Positions 7,145 through 14,848 of a stretch of 32,267 nt of DNA are shown piece by piece (position 1 is the stretch's first letter; each line of letters opens with the position of its first letter). The position numbers and the translations under genes were made by a program. The stretch is taken from the NCBI GenBank assembly GCA_945787125.1, contig CALZHW010000024.1:1-32267 (forward strand), written 5' to 3'. The notes under the pieces were generated by a model. The model was not told the DNA's origin, made no database searches, and saw nothing but the letters and a program-made list of their open reading frames with translations. The DNA is from an uncultured Ectothiorhodospiraceae bacterium (GTDB taxonomy: Bacteria; Pseudomonadota; Gammaproteobacteria; S012-40).

Positions 7145-7822
7145 TTAAACCACTCTCCTTGCGAACCAAATAATGTGCCGCGAACCTTTCGTCCCATGGG
7201 CACGTACACGCATTTCTTCCACTTCGAATCCCACTTTCCGCAGTCGTTGAAAAAAGTTTCGATCCGGACCGGCGGACCACACGGCCAACAATCCCTTCGG
7301 CCGCAACGCGGAATATGCCGCGTTTAATCCGTTTATGCTATAAAGCCAGTCGTTTTTCTTACGCGTTAGACCTTCAGGGCCATTATCTACATCCAGTAAA
7401 ATTGCATCGTAATCTTGCTTTCCGGTTTTAATCAGTTGTGCAACATCTGCCTCACGCACGATGACACGCGGATCAAGCAGTGGGTGACCTGAATGCTCAC
7501 CAAGCGGCCCCTTGTTCCATTGCACGACTGCGGGTATGATTTCAGCCACCACCAATTGCGCTTGATCATCGAGATGACGAAGAGCCGCCGCTAAGGTAAA
7601 CCCCATACCCAAGCCACCAATCAGTAATCGCGGCTGTAAGTTACTCGCCAATCGACTGCAAGTATGCTCCGCTAGCGCATCTTCAGAGCCATGAACACGA
7701 CTGTTCATGAGCTCACCTTGGCCCATAATCTTGATCGAAAAATCATTGCCACGCTGATATAATCGCAGCTCCCCATTGTTGTCAGGTATAGGTGCAGAAT
7801 CAAGTAAAATCCATGGAGTCAT
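7145..7822 (-). CDS. Spermidine-synthase-like methyltransferase-fold protein
   Basis: 225 residues with a Rossmann-type SAM/dcSAM-binding fold. The glycine loop is LLIGGLGMGFTLAAAL (about 65-80), followed by an acidic residue in VVAEIIPAVVQWN (end of strand 2) and DYDAILLDVDNGPEGLT (strand 4). This is the pattern of spermidine synthase homologues. It is shorter than true SpeE (~280) and lacks the N-terminal beta domain, so the substrate is uncertain. The start is the ATG at 7822, with a poor ribosome site. It is followed at 66 bp spacing by another leftward gene upstream and may be co-transcribed with it. It is the first intact gene to the right of the RHS island. Confidence 0.82.
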   Translation of the reverse strand: MTPWILLDSAPIPDNNGELRLYQRGNDFSIKIMGQGELMNSRVHGSEDALAEHTCSRLASNLQPRLLIGGLGMGFTLAAALRHLDDQAQLVVAEIIPAVVQWNKGPLGEHSGHPLLDPRVIVREADVAQLIKTGKQDYDAILLDVDNGPEGLTRKKNDWLYSINGLNAAYSALRPKGLLAVWSAGPDRNFFQRLRKVGFEVEEMRVRAHGTKGSRHIIWFARRVV

Positions 7823-7888
7823 AAATAGTGTCCGGGTTAGTCTTGCAAATAATATTTAATGTTGTCTGAACATATTGTATTGCTGTTA

Positions 7889-8200
7889 CTATATTTCATC
7901 TCCCGTTTCAACTTCACCACTCCAGCCAGCCGCCCTGGCTTGCTCGATGGCAGCATTGTGAATTTTTTGGTGGCGATCAAACAGCTCTTTGGGCAAACGG
8001 CTAACCATACAACCATACTTATCCCACTCGACATTGACCTTCTGCAACAAAGCGTCAATCCCGGCAATGTTCCAGCCTTCGCAGGTTTCTGTTTCTGGAA
8101 TCAATTCAAACACCCACGCATCACGAATAATTTTGCCAATGTTCGTCATACCGCCATTGAGTTCATTGTTAATACCGACGTACTTATTTGGTCTTGCCAT
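7889..8200 (-). CDS. Conserved hypothetical protein (103 aa)
   Basis: A soluble 103-residue protein beginning MARPNKYVGINNELNGGMTN, with a Trp/Glu/Cys-rich middle (WVFELIPETETCEGWNIAG) and an acidic tail. The composition and even codon use look like a genuine conserved gammaproteobacterial protein, but I know no function or domain name. The start is the ATG at 8200. It shares direction with the spermidine-synthase-like gene 66 bp downstream. A terminator-like hairpin lies only ~23 bp upstream of its start, leaving almost no room for its own promoter. Expression may depend on read-through. Confidence 0.75.
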   Translation of the reverse strand: MARPNKYVGINNELNGGMTNIGKIIRDAWVFELIPETETCEGWNIAGIDALLQKVNVEWDKYGCMVSRLPKELFDRHQKIHNAAIEQARAAGWSGEVETGDEI

Positions 8201-8222
8201 AATTACTTTTCGACTCCATGTT

Positions 8223-8259
8223 AAAAAAGCCCCTGGCCAAATTTTATTGACCAGAGGCT
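8223..8259 (-). terminator. Rho-independent terminator, leftward
   Basis: On the minus strand the stem AGCCTCTGG / CCAGGGGCT (one mismatch) is followed by TTTTTT. It would end leftward transcripts from the cytochrome b561-type gene. It lies just before the start of the next gene, so it could also act as an attenuator for that gene. Confidence 0.65.
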
Positions 8260-8321
8260 AGTTTTAGATTGATTTAGCGGGCTAATTATACAGGCTTTCC
8301 ACGGTAGATAACCATCAATGC

Positions 8322-8359
8322 TTTTAGCCTGGGTATTTCATGAATTATCCGGGCTAAAA
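8322..8359. repeat. 38-bp imperfect palindrome
   Basis: TTTTAGCCTGGGTA and TATCCGGGCTAAAA form a long hairpin around TTTCATGAAT, 21 bp past the stop of the cytochrome gene. It has A/T arms on both sides and so could serve as a bidirectional transcript end or be a small interspersed palindromic repeat. Confidence 0.6.
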
Positions 8360-8379
8360 TCGCTCTCAAATTTCTTCAA

Positions 8380-9012
8380 TTAATTACGGTTAATCCTTTC
8401 CTCAACAAAAACTATTGAATCTGTTTCAGTAATTTCATCTTTTTTGAAACTAAACATTTTCTCAAGTACATCCTTACCTCTAAAGTGATGAAGCAAGCCT
8501 ATTCCACCATGCCCTAACCAGTAAACCCACACAAAGCTTGCTATTCCTTCGTGTAATTCCAGAAATATTTCTGTCAACTGATCAGGCTTGCCAACCTCGG
8601 GTAATGTGAAAAATATAATTGCTCCTGTTAGCGCCATACCAGTCACAGCCAATAAACCTAAACCATGAATCAGCCCGGCAAGCCCACCTTTTTCGTCTGC
8701 TGCCGGCAATTGCCCTTTAAAAACACTTTGCAGATCACTCTTCACTTGTTGGCGACCTGCTGCATTCCAGGGAAACAAACGTTGCAAACCACCATCGGCA
8801 TGGCTAATAATTGACCAGATCCAGTGCGCCAATACTATGCACAATGCCGTTAAGCCGACTAATTCATGTGCTTCAAACACTGCACGTCCTAACGAACCTC
8901 CCTTGTCATCTGGCGCCACCATGAACAAACTAATCAATAATTGTACGGTTATGGTGAGAACCAGTCCCAGATGCAGAAAACGTGTGCTTATACTCCAGTT
9001 TTTTGATTTCAT
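8380..9012 (-). CDS. Cytochrome b561-type diheme membrane protein
   Basis: 210 residues with four membrane helices (about 12-32, 45-68, 112-136, 150-176) and histidines placed as heme ligands: H14 in RFLHLG, H49 in EAHE, H63, H116, H154 in ELHE and H168/H175. This is the prokaryotic cytochrome b561 / Ni-Fe-hydrogenase-type cytochrome b fold, which passes electrons between the quinone pool and a periplasmic partner. The partner is not evident here. The start ATG at 9012 has GGAAGA as ribosome site. A small transposable element begins only 20 bp upstream of the start, so the original promoter has been displaced. A sensor kinase gene is divergently placed beyond that element. Confidence 0.85.
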   Translation of the reverse strand: MKSKNWSISTRFLHLGLVLTITVQLLISLFMVAPDDKGGSLGRAVFEAHELVGLTALCIVLAHWIWSIISHADGGLQRLFPWNAAGRQQVKSDLQSVFKGQLPAADEKGGLAGLIHGLGLLAVTGMALTGAIIFFTLPEVGKPDQLTEIFLELHEGIASFVWVYWLGHGGIGLLHHFRGKDVLEKMFSFKKDEITETDSIVFVEERINRN

Positions 9013-9032
9013 TGCTATCTTCCGTTAGTTTA

Positions 9033-9209
9033 GGAGCGTGCATGAAACAAATTGGACATCTGGCGCTCATATTTAGTCTGTATTGGCACGTTGTGAAATC
9101 ACAAAAGTGCAGGAATAGTCGTTCTATTTCGAGCTTTTGTGATTGAATAACGTGCCAAGACGGGCTGAAGGTGAGATGCAAGATGGGTAATTTATTTCAT
9201 GCACGTTCC
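9033..9209. mobile_element. Small inverted-repeat element, family 1 copy B (177 bp)
   Basis: The termini GGAGCGTGCATGAAAC and (other strand) GGAACGTGCATGAAAT are flanked on both sides by TTA (9030-9032 and 9210-9212), a good 3-bp target duplication. The interior carries the same nested inverted repeat as copy A but lacks ~48 bp of its centre. It has no coding capacity. A TTA duplication resembles what some IS5-group elements make, but no parent transposase is present. It lies directly in front of the leftward cytochrome gene. Confidence 0.88.
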
Positions 9210-9404
9210 TTAATCATTAATGAGTTGTTTCAACGATTGTCGAAACTGCTGGGAACATTATTGTGCTTAAACCTTTCATCGGGTTTGCTAACAAATTAAT
9301 ATTTAGTAATGTTAATACTCATCGATTCAGGCTATTATTTGGGCGTAGAGGCAAAATGAAGTGAGGATAATGAAGACAGCAACAGGTAAGCGAGAAAAAA
9401 ATCA

Positions 9405-10787
9405 GTGAAACTCATTAATACCACGGTTTTTCGCTTAGCAATTCAATTTGCCGGTGTATTTGCGATCCTTTCTGTTTCTACTTTGCTCTCTGTTTATTAC
9501 ATCACTATTCACGAGATTGAAGAGCAAGCTGAAGCAGAACTGATTCACGAACTCACTGAACTAGCAACGCACTACAATAACAACGACAATAACTATGAAT
9601 CACTCATAGAACTCATCAAACTGCGTAATCAATATGGGCAGCCCTTACATCACTATTACGCTCTCACGGATTCCAACAACCAGTTAATCGCTGGCAATCA
9701 ATTATTACACAATAAAAAACAAAAACCAGACTCTATAAAATACGGTTTTTCATTCTATAACATTACCGAACATGTCGGTGTTGATGACCACGAAGTACTC
9801 ATACTACTTGCAGAGAAGCCATTAGCCGACAATATAGTTTTAGTTGCCGGCCAGGCACAAAATTCATTAACCGAATTGCGTGAACATACCTTTACCGCGT
9901 TATCCTATGCAGTAATTATCACAATAATTTTAGCGCTGCTAATCGGCACCTACATGGGCAGCACTGTACTAACAAGAATCCGCCGCATCGATTTAGGCCT
10001 GGAAAACGCGATTAACTCCGACTTCAAGCAACAGTTATCCGTGCTCAGCCAAGAAGACGAGTTTCAGGCCTTGACCTTGAAATTAAATGTCATGCTAAGC
10101 CGTATCGAAAACCTGATTAAAGGCATGCGGCAGGTAACAGACAATATTGCCCATGATTTACGCAGCCCCCTGACTCGAATGCGAAGCCGCCTGGAAGTGA
10201 CATTATTAAAAAATCGTGATGAAGCCGAATACCGCCAGGCTATGCAGCAATCCGTGGATGATTGCAATGCGTTACTCAATACCTTCAATTCGCTACTAAG
10301 TATTGCTCAAGCGGAATCCGGTGTATTTCGAGGAGATGTGGAAAGCATTGATCTAAGTGCGCTGGCAGATGAGCTTGCCGATCTTTACCGTGCCGTGGCT
10401 GAGGATAGCGGGCTGAATTTTATCTGGCTTAAACCCGACAGCAGCTTTGTACAAGGGAGTCGGCAGCTGTTGGCACAGGCGATAAATAATTTATTGGAAA
10501 ACGCTATAAAATACACACCTAAAGGCGGCACGGTAACAATGCAAGTCATAAGTAATAAGAATACCACCAGCCTGACATTAAGTGATAGTGGGCCAGGCAT
10601 TGCCAAAAAAGACCGGCAACGTGTATTAGAACGATTCCAACGCCTGGATGCCGCGCGTAGCGAAATGGGTAATGGACTCGGTTTAAGCATGGTTAATGCA
10701 GTGGTCAAATTGCACAAAGCTCAACTCACACTCTCCGACAATCACCCGGGCTTGAAAGTGACTATAGCATTCCCCGGCATGGGCTGA
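9405..10787 (+). CDS. Sensor histidine kinase, orphan
   Basis: 460 residues. Two membrane helices (about 13-33 and 165-187) bracket a ~130-residue periplasmic sensor region. A HAMP-like linker follows, then the H box DNIAHDLRSPLTRMRS (His250), N box NNLLENAIKYTP (Asn366), G1 DSGPGIA, F box RFQRLDAARS and G2 GNGLGLSMV. All catalytic motifs are intact. No response regulator gene is present on either side. The chosen start is a GTG at 9405 whose TGA (GTGA) overlaps the stop of a 12-codon open frame from ATG 9370. Such an overlap is usual between a response regulator and its kinase, and may be the trace of a lost partner or a leader peptide. It may once have controlled the divergent cytochrome gene. 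Confidence 0.9.
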   Translation: MKLINTTVFRLAIQFAGVFAILSVSTLLSVYYITIHEIEEQAEAELIHELTELATHYNNNDNNYESLIELIKLRNQYGQPLHHYYALTDSNNQLIAGNQLLHNKKQKPDSIKYGFSFYNITEHVGVDDHEVLILLAEKPLADNIVLVAGQAQNSLTELREHTFTALSYAVIITIILALLIGTYMGSTVLTRIRRIDLGLENAINSDFKQQLSVLSQEDEFQALTLKLNVMLSRIENLIKGMRQVTDNIAHDLRSPLTRMRSRLEVTLLKNRDEAEYRQAMQQSVDDCNALLNTFNSLLSIAQAESGVFRGDVESIDLSALADELADLYRAVAEDSGLNFIWLKPDSSFVQGSRQLLAQAINNLLENAIKYTPKGGTVTMQVISNKNTTSLTLSDSGPGIAKKDRQRVLERFQRLDAARSEMGNGLGLSMVNAVVKLHKAQLTLSDNHPGLKVTIAFPGMG

Positions 10788-10794
10788 TTAAATA

Positions 10795-10992
10795 TCACAA
10801 TCGGAGTTCAATCCATTCCCCGTAATCAGCGCTCGTAGTGGCAAGGCATTATTGAGATTGCTGGCGAGAGTGTCGGCAGCAGGGATGCTGCCGTCAAGTC
10901 TACATGGACGTATTCACGGCGTCTCTCGGTAAGGTTTTGCTGCTACGAGTGTTGGAAGGTGGCACTTTCAAAGTTTTGAACTCCGATTGTGA
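10795..10992. mobile_element. Small inverted-repeat element, family 2, complete copy (198 bp)
   Basis: Perfect 17-bp terminal inverted repeats (TCACAATCGGAGTTCAA at 10795 and its complement ending 10992). The interior has a strong hairpin (CGGCAGCA / TGCTGCCG) and a second inverted pair (CTCGTAG / CTACGAG). It is collinear with 1876-2013 for the first ~138 bp. It has no coding capacity. It lies 8 bp after the kinase stop and runs directly into a family-1 terminus on its right. Confidence 0.85.
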
Positions 10993-10993
10993 G

Positions 10994-11011
10994 TTATTTC
11001 ATGCCCGTTCC
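10994..11011. repeat. Solo terminus of family-1 element
   Basis: TTATTTCATGCCCGTTCC matches the right end of copies A and B with one change (CCCG for CACG), followed by the expected TTA (11012-11014). The rest of that element is missing and the family-2 element abuts it, so one element probably inserted in or deleted the other. This fragment encodes the end of the GIY-YIG gene. Confidence 0.75.
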
Positions 11012-11265
11012 TTAACAAGAGTGCTCATATTAATAAGCTGCTGCTTTTTCTTTTGACTTAATTTCTTTATCTCAAGCTCCCGCCGGGTTGCAGTAGCGCG
11101 TGTGTGGCCTGGTTCGGTAAACAAGATCCTCAATGGCTTTTTTGAATAAAAATACTTAGCGCCTTTTTTCATTAAATGCTGATTAAAACGCTTCTCCACG
11201 TCGGTGCTAATTCCTGTGTATAGGGAATCGTCACTGCACAAGATAATATAAACTGTCCAATTCAT
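10999..11265 (-). CDS. GIY-YIG superfamily protein (UPF0213 type)
   Basis: 88 residues, the usual size of UPF0213 single-domain GIY-YIG proteins. The signature is present as VYIILCSDDSLYTGIS (the GIY and YIG positions), followed by R26 and H30 in EKRFNQH and the catalytic-type Glu in TRRELEIKKLS (E63). The family is thought to cut or bind nucleic acid; the biological role is unclear. The last four residues (KERA) and the TGA stop are encoded by the inverted terminus of a family-1 transposable element, so the native C-terminus has been replaced. The catalytic core is unaffected. Start: ATG 11265. Confidence 0.85.
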   Translation of the reverse strand: MNWTVYIILCSDDSLYTGISTDVEKRFNQHLMKKGAKYFYSKKPLRILFTEPGHTRATATRRELEIKKLSQKKKQQLINMSTLVKERA

Positions 11266-11581
11266 AATTTTTCACAAATCATTACGTTTATCCATACACC
11301 CAAAGCCTGTAAATCCTATCAGTCCAGCGTTTTTCAGCAAAATTGAGAACTAGTCCACATTGCCTCAGTGAATTCTATCACATTAAATATGTGATTCATT
11401 TCTCACTTCTTAGCAAAATGTGAAGTAACGCAAGATTTACTTGTGAATACGCTTCCAGAATCTATATAGCGCTCTTTAAGATTTTTTGCGTGTGACGATA
11501 ACCTAGGTAACACAGCTTAACAACACAATGACTAAGCTGTTTGATGACAACTTACACCCACAATACATTAGGAGAATTAAC
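11266..11581 (+). promoter_or_regulatory. Promoter region of flp / tad cluster, with a dyad
   Basis: This 316-bp AT-rich gap separates the divergent GIY-YIG gene and flp. At 11377-11395 is a 19-bp dyad, ATCACAT-TAAAT-ATGTGAT, with perfect 7-bp arms. It is a likely protein-binding site, though it has the opposite polarity to a CRP site (TGTGA-N6-TCACA). The flp ribosome site AGGAG is at 11570-11574. I could not fix a -35/-10 or -24/-12 pair with confidence. Confidence 0.45.
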
Positions 11582-11749
11582 ATGTTAGACACCATCAAAA
11601 CTTTCTTAAAAGACGAAGACGGCTTAACCATGATTGAATATGCAGTTGCTGGTGGTCTAGTAACACTCGGTGCAGTATTGGCATTCACCAATTTAGGTAC
11701 CGCAATCACAACAAAAGTAGACTCTATAGCTACTACTGTTTCAGGCTAA
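11582..11749 (+). CDS. flp: Flp-type type IVb major prepilin
   Basis: 55 residues: a short leader, then the Flp processing motif G14 / LTMIEY (cleavage after Gly, Glu at +5 and Tyr at +6), then a ~20-residue hydrophobic helix and a short polar tail. This is the usual layout of the major pilin of Tad/Flp pili, processed by the neighbouring CpaA-type peptidase. The ATG at 11582 follows TAGGAG at ideal spacing; an upstream in-frame ATG (11528) would add 18 residues without a ribosome site and is rejected. It is the first gene of the cluster, as expected. A strong hairpin follows it and probably sets its expression above that of the downstream genes. Confidence 0.95.
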   Translation: MLDTIKTFLKDEDGLTMIEYAVAGGLVTLGAVLAFTNLGTAITTKVDSIATTVSG

Positions 11750-11761
11750 TTAACGCGGTTG

Positions 11762-11788
11762 GGTGGGTAGCGTTTTCTGCTACCCACC
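11762..11788 (+). promoter_or_regulatory. Intercistronic hairpin after flp
   Basis: A perfect 10-bp stem, GGTGGGTAGC / GCTACCCACC, with a GTTTTCT loop. No U-run follows, so it is not a full intrinsic terminator. It more probably stabilises the short flp message or partly attenuates transcription into cpaA, 31 bp downstream. Confidence 0.7.
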
Positions 11789-11818
11789 TAAATAGTTCAT
11801 ATACAGGGAAGAATTATA

Positions 11819-12367
11819 ATGTTTGAACTAAATCTACCCTTTGCGATTTTAACGGTCATCTTAGTTTTATCAACCATTACTGATGTAAAAGAACATCGCA
11901 TACCTAATATACTCAGTTTGGGTGGCGTACTTATCGGAATAATCGTTCTCACTAGCACACAAGGATTTGCTGGCTTATTTTCAAGTCTACAAGGTATGGC
12001 CTTGGGACTAGTCCTATTCCTTCCCTTTTATCTATTGCGAGGTATGGCTGCCGGAGATGTAAAGCTCATGGCTGCTGTTGGGGCGTTTATTGGACCAAGC
12101 CTTACATTGGCGGCCGCCGCAGCGACGTTAATTGTCGGTGCAGTCTTGGCCATTGCTTATGCTGTATATATCGGTGGCGCCGGATTACTACTCAAACGTT
12201 ATAGCGATATGGCAAAAAATATGGTTGCCACACATCAATTCACCTATTTTAAGCCATGTGAAAATGATGCAGGAAGTCAACGTTTTCCCTATGCTGCTGC
12301 GATTCTTGTTGGGACTTATGTCGGCACCTGGTGGTTCAATCAATCATTCCCTTTACTGTCTTCCTAA
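11819..12367 (+). CDS. cpaA: Prepilin peptidase of the Tad system (A24 family)
   Basis: 182 residues of mostly membrane helices. The two catalytic aspartates of the A24 (GXGD-type) aspartic peptidases are visible: D22 in ITDVKEHRIPN and D80 in GMAAGDVKLMAAVG. It is the short, peptidase-only TadV/CpaA form without an N-methylation domain. It cleaves the leader from Flp and the TadE/F pseudopilins in the inner membrane. The late RFPYAAAI segment is also typical. The start is the ATG at 11819, preceded by AGGGAAG. Confidence 0.93.
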   Translation: MFELNLPFAILTVILVLSTITDVKEHRIPNILSLGGVLIGIIVLTSTQGFAGLFSSLQGMALGLVLFLPFYLLRGMAAGDVKLMAAVGAFIGPSLTLAAAAATLIVGAVLAIAYAVYIGGAGLLLKRYSDMAKNMVATHQFTYFKPCENDAGSQRFPYAAAILVGTYVGTWWFNQSFPLLSS

Positions 12368-12392
12368 CTCACCACATTGAGATCTGAACACT

Positions 12393-13190
12393 ATGCATGC
12401 CAATCGCACAAAAATAATGTTAGCTGTTGCCCTCTTGCTGGCAATTGTTGCTGCTTATATCGCTTATAACTGGCTGCAACAACGCGCTGATCAGACAGGA
12501 GAAGATGTCAACGTTGCAACTAAAACTGTCGTTGTTGCAGCGGTTGAAATTCCAATGGGCATAAAGGTAGAAGCGCCCCAGTTTAAGACGGTTGAGTGGC
12601 CCGCCGATTTACTGCCAGAAGGAAGTTATAGCAACATTGATGAGATTGTTGGCAAGGTTTCTTCCAGAACAATCTACCCAGAAGATGTTATCACCACGAA
12701 AATAGTGGCTGAACACGCGGGAGGCAACAACCTAGCGGCACTTATTACAAAAAACAAACGTGCTATCACCGTTCGAGTGGATGATGTTGTAGGAGTTGGA
12801 GGATTTCTGCTGCCCGGTAATCGAGTTGATGTTATTGGCGTTCGCCCTATCGAAAAAACCCGCCGCGTAGAAACAAGAATTATTATGAAAGATGTTGTCG
12901 TGCTTGCAGTGGATCAGGATATATCACCCGACGAAACAACACCTAAAGTGGTCAGAGCAGTGACACTAGAAATGCTGCCTGAGAGCACATTGAAAGTAAT
13001 GAAGGCCGCCAATGAAGGAAAAATTCAACTGGTATTAAGAAACCCTGCTGATCGTCATATTGTCGCCGCAGTAAAAAAACCGGTTAAACGTCGACCCAGG
13101 CCAAAGAAAGTGATTCCGAAAACTCCGAAACCTACTCAAATCACCGTCATTCGTGGCACTCAAGTGAATAATGAAAAACCAAATAGTTAA
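12393..13190 (+). CDS. cpaB: Flp pilus assembly protein CpaB / RcpC
   Basis: 265 residues. It has an N-terminal membrane anchor (about 7-25), a SAF-like domain (VVVAAVEIPMGIKVEAPQF, about 47-110) and the RcpC/CpaB domain (KRAITVRVDDVVGVGGFLLP ... RVDVIGVRP). The C-terminus is a basic Pro/Lys-rich tail (about 225-255). CpaB is a periplasmic partner of the CpaC secretin. It sits directly before cpaC (13 bp), as in most tad clusters. Start ATG 12393. Confidence 0.92.
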   Translation: MHANRTKIMLAVALLLAIVAAYIAYNWLQQRADQTGEDVNVATKTVVVAAVEIPMGIKVEAPQFKTVEWPADLLPEGSYSNIDEIVGKVSSRTIYPEDVITTKIVAEHAGGNNLAALITKNKRAITVRVDDVVGVGGFLLPGNRVDVIGVRPIEKTRRVETRIIMKDVVVLAVDQDISPDETTPKVVRAVTLEMLPESTLKVMKAANEGKIQLVLRNPADRHIVAAVKKPVKRRPRPKKVIPKTPKPTQITVIRGTQVNNEKPNS

Positions 13191-13203
13191 GGAAATAAAT
13201 TAA

Positions 13204-14835
13204 ATGATTATATATGGTACTGGAAGCAAAGCAGCAAAAAAAGTAGCAAGGCTACTGCTGCTTTATATGTTTTTTACCACCAGTATCGCTCACGCAACTG
13301 TGTCTGATCTGGTATTTGGTAACGCGCTTGAACATCTTGATGTGCCTATCAACCAATCCCGAATACTTGTATTCAACGACAAAATCGAAAATGTTGCCGT
13401 AGGCAACCCTGACGTTGCTGATATCGTCGTATTAGAATCCAAAAAACTCTATATATTAGGCAAAAGTCTAGGTACCACGAATATGGTTGTATGGGGGAGA
13501 AACACCCGTGGTGAACCAGAATATTCAACCCTGAATATAGACGTAGTGCATGATATTGATTCGTTAAAGGGGCATTTGCATGATTTATTTCCTGAGGAAT
13601 CACCACAAATTCGTTCCACTCAAGGCTCGATCATACTCAGTGGTGATATATCTTCCGTCGCCAAGGTTGAAGCAATCAGCAATTTATCAAAACAATTTGT
13701 TCGCAATGCAAAAAAATATAATTCTGTATCCGGTAGCGGTGATGATGATGAGAAAAAACAAGATATAGAAATAATTAATTTGATGCAGGTCGGTGGCCCC
13801 CATCAGGTAATGCTGGAAGTTAAAATAGCTGAAGTTTCACGTAGTGTATTAAAACGTTTGGGCATAAATCTCGCCGCTATGAGCCCTGGTCGGCCATGGA
13901 AGCTGGGTGCCGTTAATGGTGGTTCGAGCTTTCCTGCGGCATTAACCCAGGATGGTATGGAAGTTCCGTTATTTCCTAACGATCAAGCATGGAGCAATCT
14001 CAGTGACTCAATGATAGGCCCTGCCGTTCAATCATTTAACCCAACAACCCCCACCATCAGTGCGGCGGGTTTGTTTGCCAGCTTTTTATCGGGAAGTTCC
14101 TATTTTAATTTTATCCTAGATGCTTCAAAAGATGACGGATTAGCGAAAATACTGGCTGAACCAACACTCACCTCACTCAGTGGCGAAGCTGCAGAATTCT
14201 TATCAGGTGGTGAATTTCCTATTCCCATGTGGAGCGGCGAAGAAAACCGAGTCACTGTGATATTCAAGGAATACGGCGTTGCAGTTAAAATGCTGCCCGT
14301 CGTGTTGGAATCCAAGCGAATCAATCTAAGCCTCAATATCGGCGTGAGCGAATTATCCAATACAGCGGATATTGGTTTCAGTATTCCTAACTCCACTGTT
14401 TCATATTCTATTCCATCACTCACTACACGCAGTGCAAGCTCAACGATAGAATTAATGGATGGGCAAACAATCGGGATTGCCGGTTTAATCAGTGAAAAAA
14501 TGCGCGAGGCGATCAATAAATTTCCCGGACTGGGGGATATACCCGTACTGGGCTCACTATTCAGAAGCCAAACCTTTATCCAGGATCAAACAGAACTCGT
14601 CATGTTTGTCACGGCCCATTTGGCGAAAACCATAGATCCTAAAGATATACGCTTACCGACTGACGCTTTTAAGACACCCAGTGATGCCGAGTTTTTCTTG
14701 TTTGGCCGCATGGCGGACAAAGTAGATGATAGTTCGATTTCTTTCGGCAACATGAAATTTGCGAAATCAAATTCTGAAAAAGACGCAAACTATCCATCTC
14801 AATTTTCTGGCCCCACATTTGGTCATCAATTATAA
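13204..14835 (+). CDS. cpaC: Tad pilus secretin CpaC / RcpA
   Basis: 543 residues. A signal peptide ends at about SIAHA (31). The N-terminal pilus/secretin domain covers ~45-110 (RILVFNDKIENVAVGNPDVA), with a BON-like segment at ~115-165. The secretin C-domain (~300-480) carries LTTRSASSTIELMDGQTIGI and the near-terminal FPGLGDIPVLGSLFRS. It forms the outer-membrane pore through which the Flp pilus exits. An inserted stretch around residues 225-290 (Ser/Pro-rich) is longer than in compact family members. A ribosome site, AAGGAAAT, precedes the ATG. Confidence 0.95.
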   Translation: MIIYGTGSKAAKKVARLLLLYMFFTTSIAHATVSDLVFGNALEHLDVPINQSRILVFNDKIENVAVGNPDVADIVVLESKKLYILGKSLGTTNMVVWGRNTRGEPEYSTLNIDVVHDIDSLKGHLHDLFPEESPQIRSTQGSIILSGDISSVAKVEAISNLSKQFVRNAKKYNSVSGSGDDDEKKQDIEIINLMQVGGPHQVMLEVKIAEVSRSVLKRLGINLAAMSPGRPWKLGAVNGGSSFPAALTQDGMEVPLFPNDQAWSNLSDSMIGPAVQSFNPTTPTISAAGLFASFLSGSSYFNFILDASKDDGLAKILAEPTLTSLSGEAAEFLSGGEFPIPMWSGEENRVTVIFKEYGVAVKMLPVVLESKRINLSLNIGVSELSNTADIGFSIPNSTVSYSIPSLTTRSASSTIELMDGQTIGIAGLISEKMREAINKFPGLGDIPVLGSLFRSQTFIQDQTELVMFVTAHLAKTIDPKDIRLPTDAFKTPSDAEFFLFGRMADKVDDSSISFGNMKFAKSNSEKDANYPSQFSGPTFGHQL

Positions 14836-14848
14836 AGGCGGATAAAAA

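Noticed and set aside
7044-7280. 78-codon minus-strand frame overlapping the end of the spermidine-synthase-like gene
   Set aside because: A shadow of that gene continuing into the family-3 element; no independent signal.
8930-9181. 83-codon minus-strand frame over the start of the cytochrome gene
   Set aside because: It lies within the small transposable element and overlaps the real gene in another frame.
11377-11395. CRP or FNR site in the flp promoter
   Set aside because: The half-sites have the wrong orientation for CRP and the core does not match TTGAT-N4-ATCAA.
11528-11581. Longer flp protein starting at ATG 11528
   Set aside because: There is no ribosome site there, whereas AGGAG is ideally placed for 11582, and the shorter leader fits Flp prepilins.
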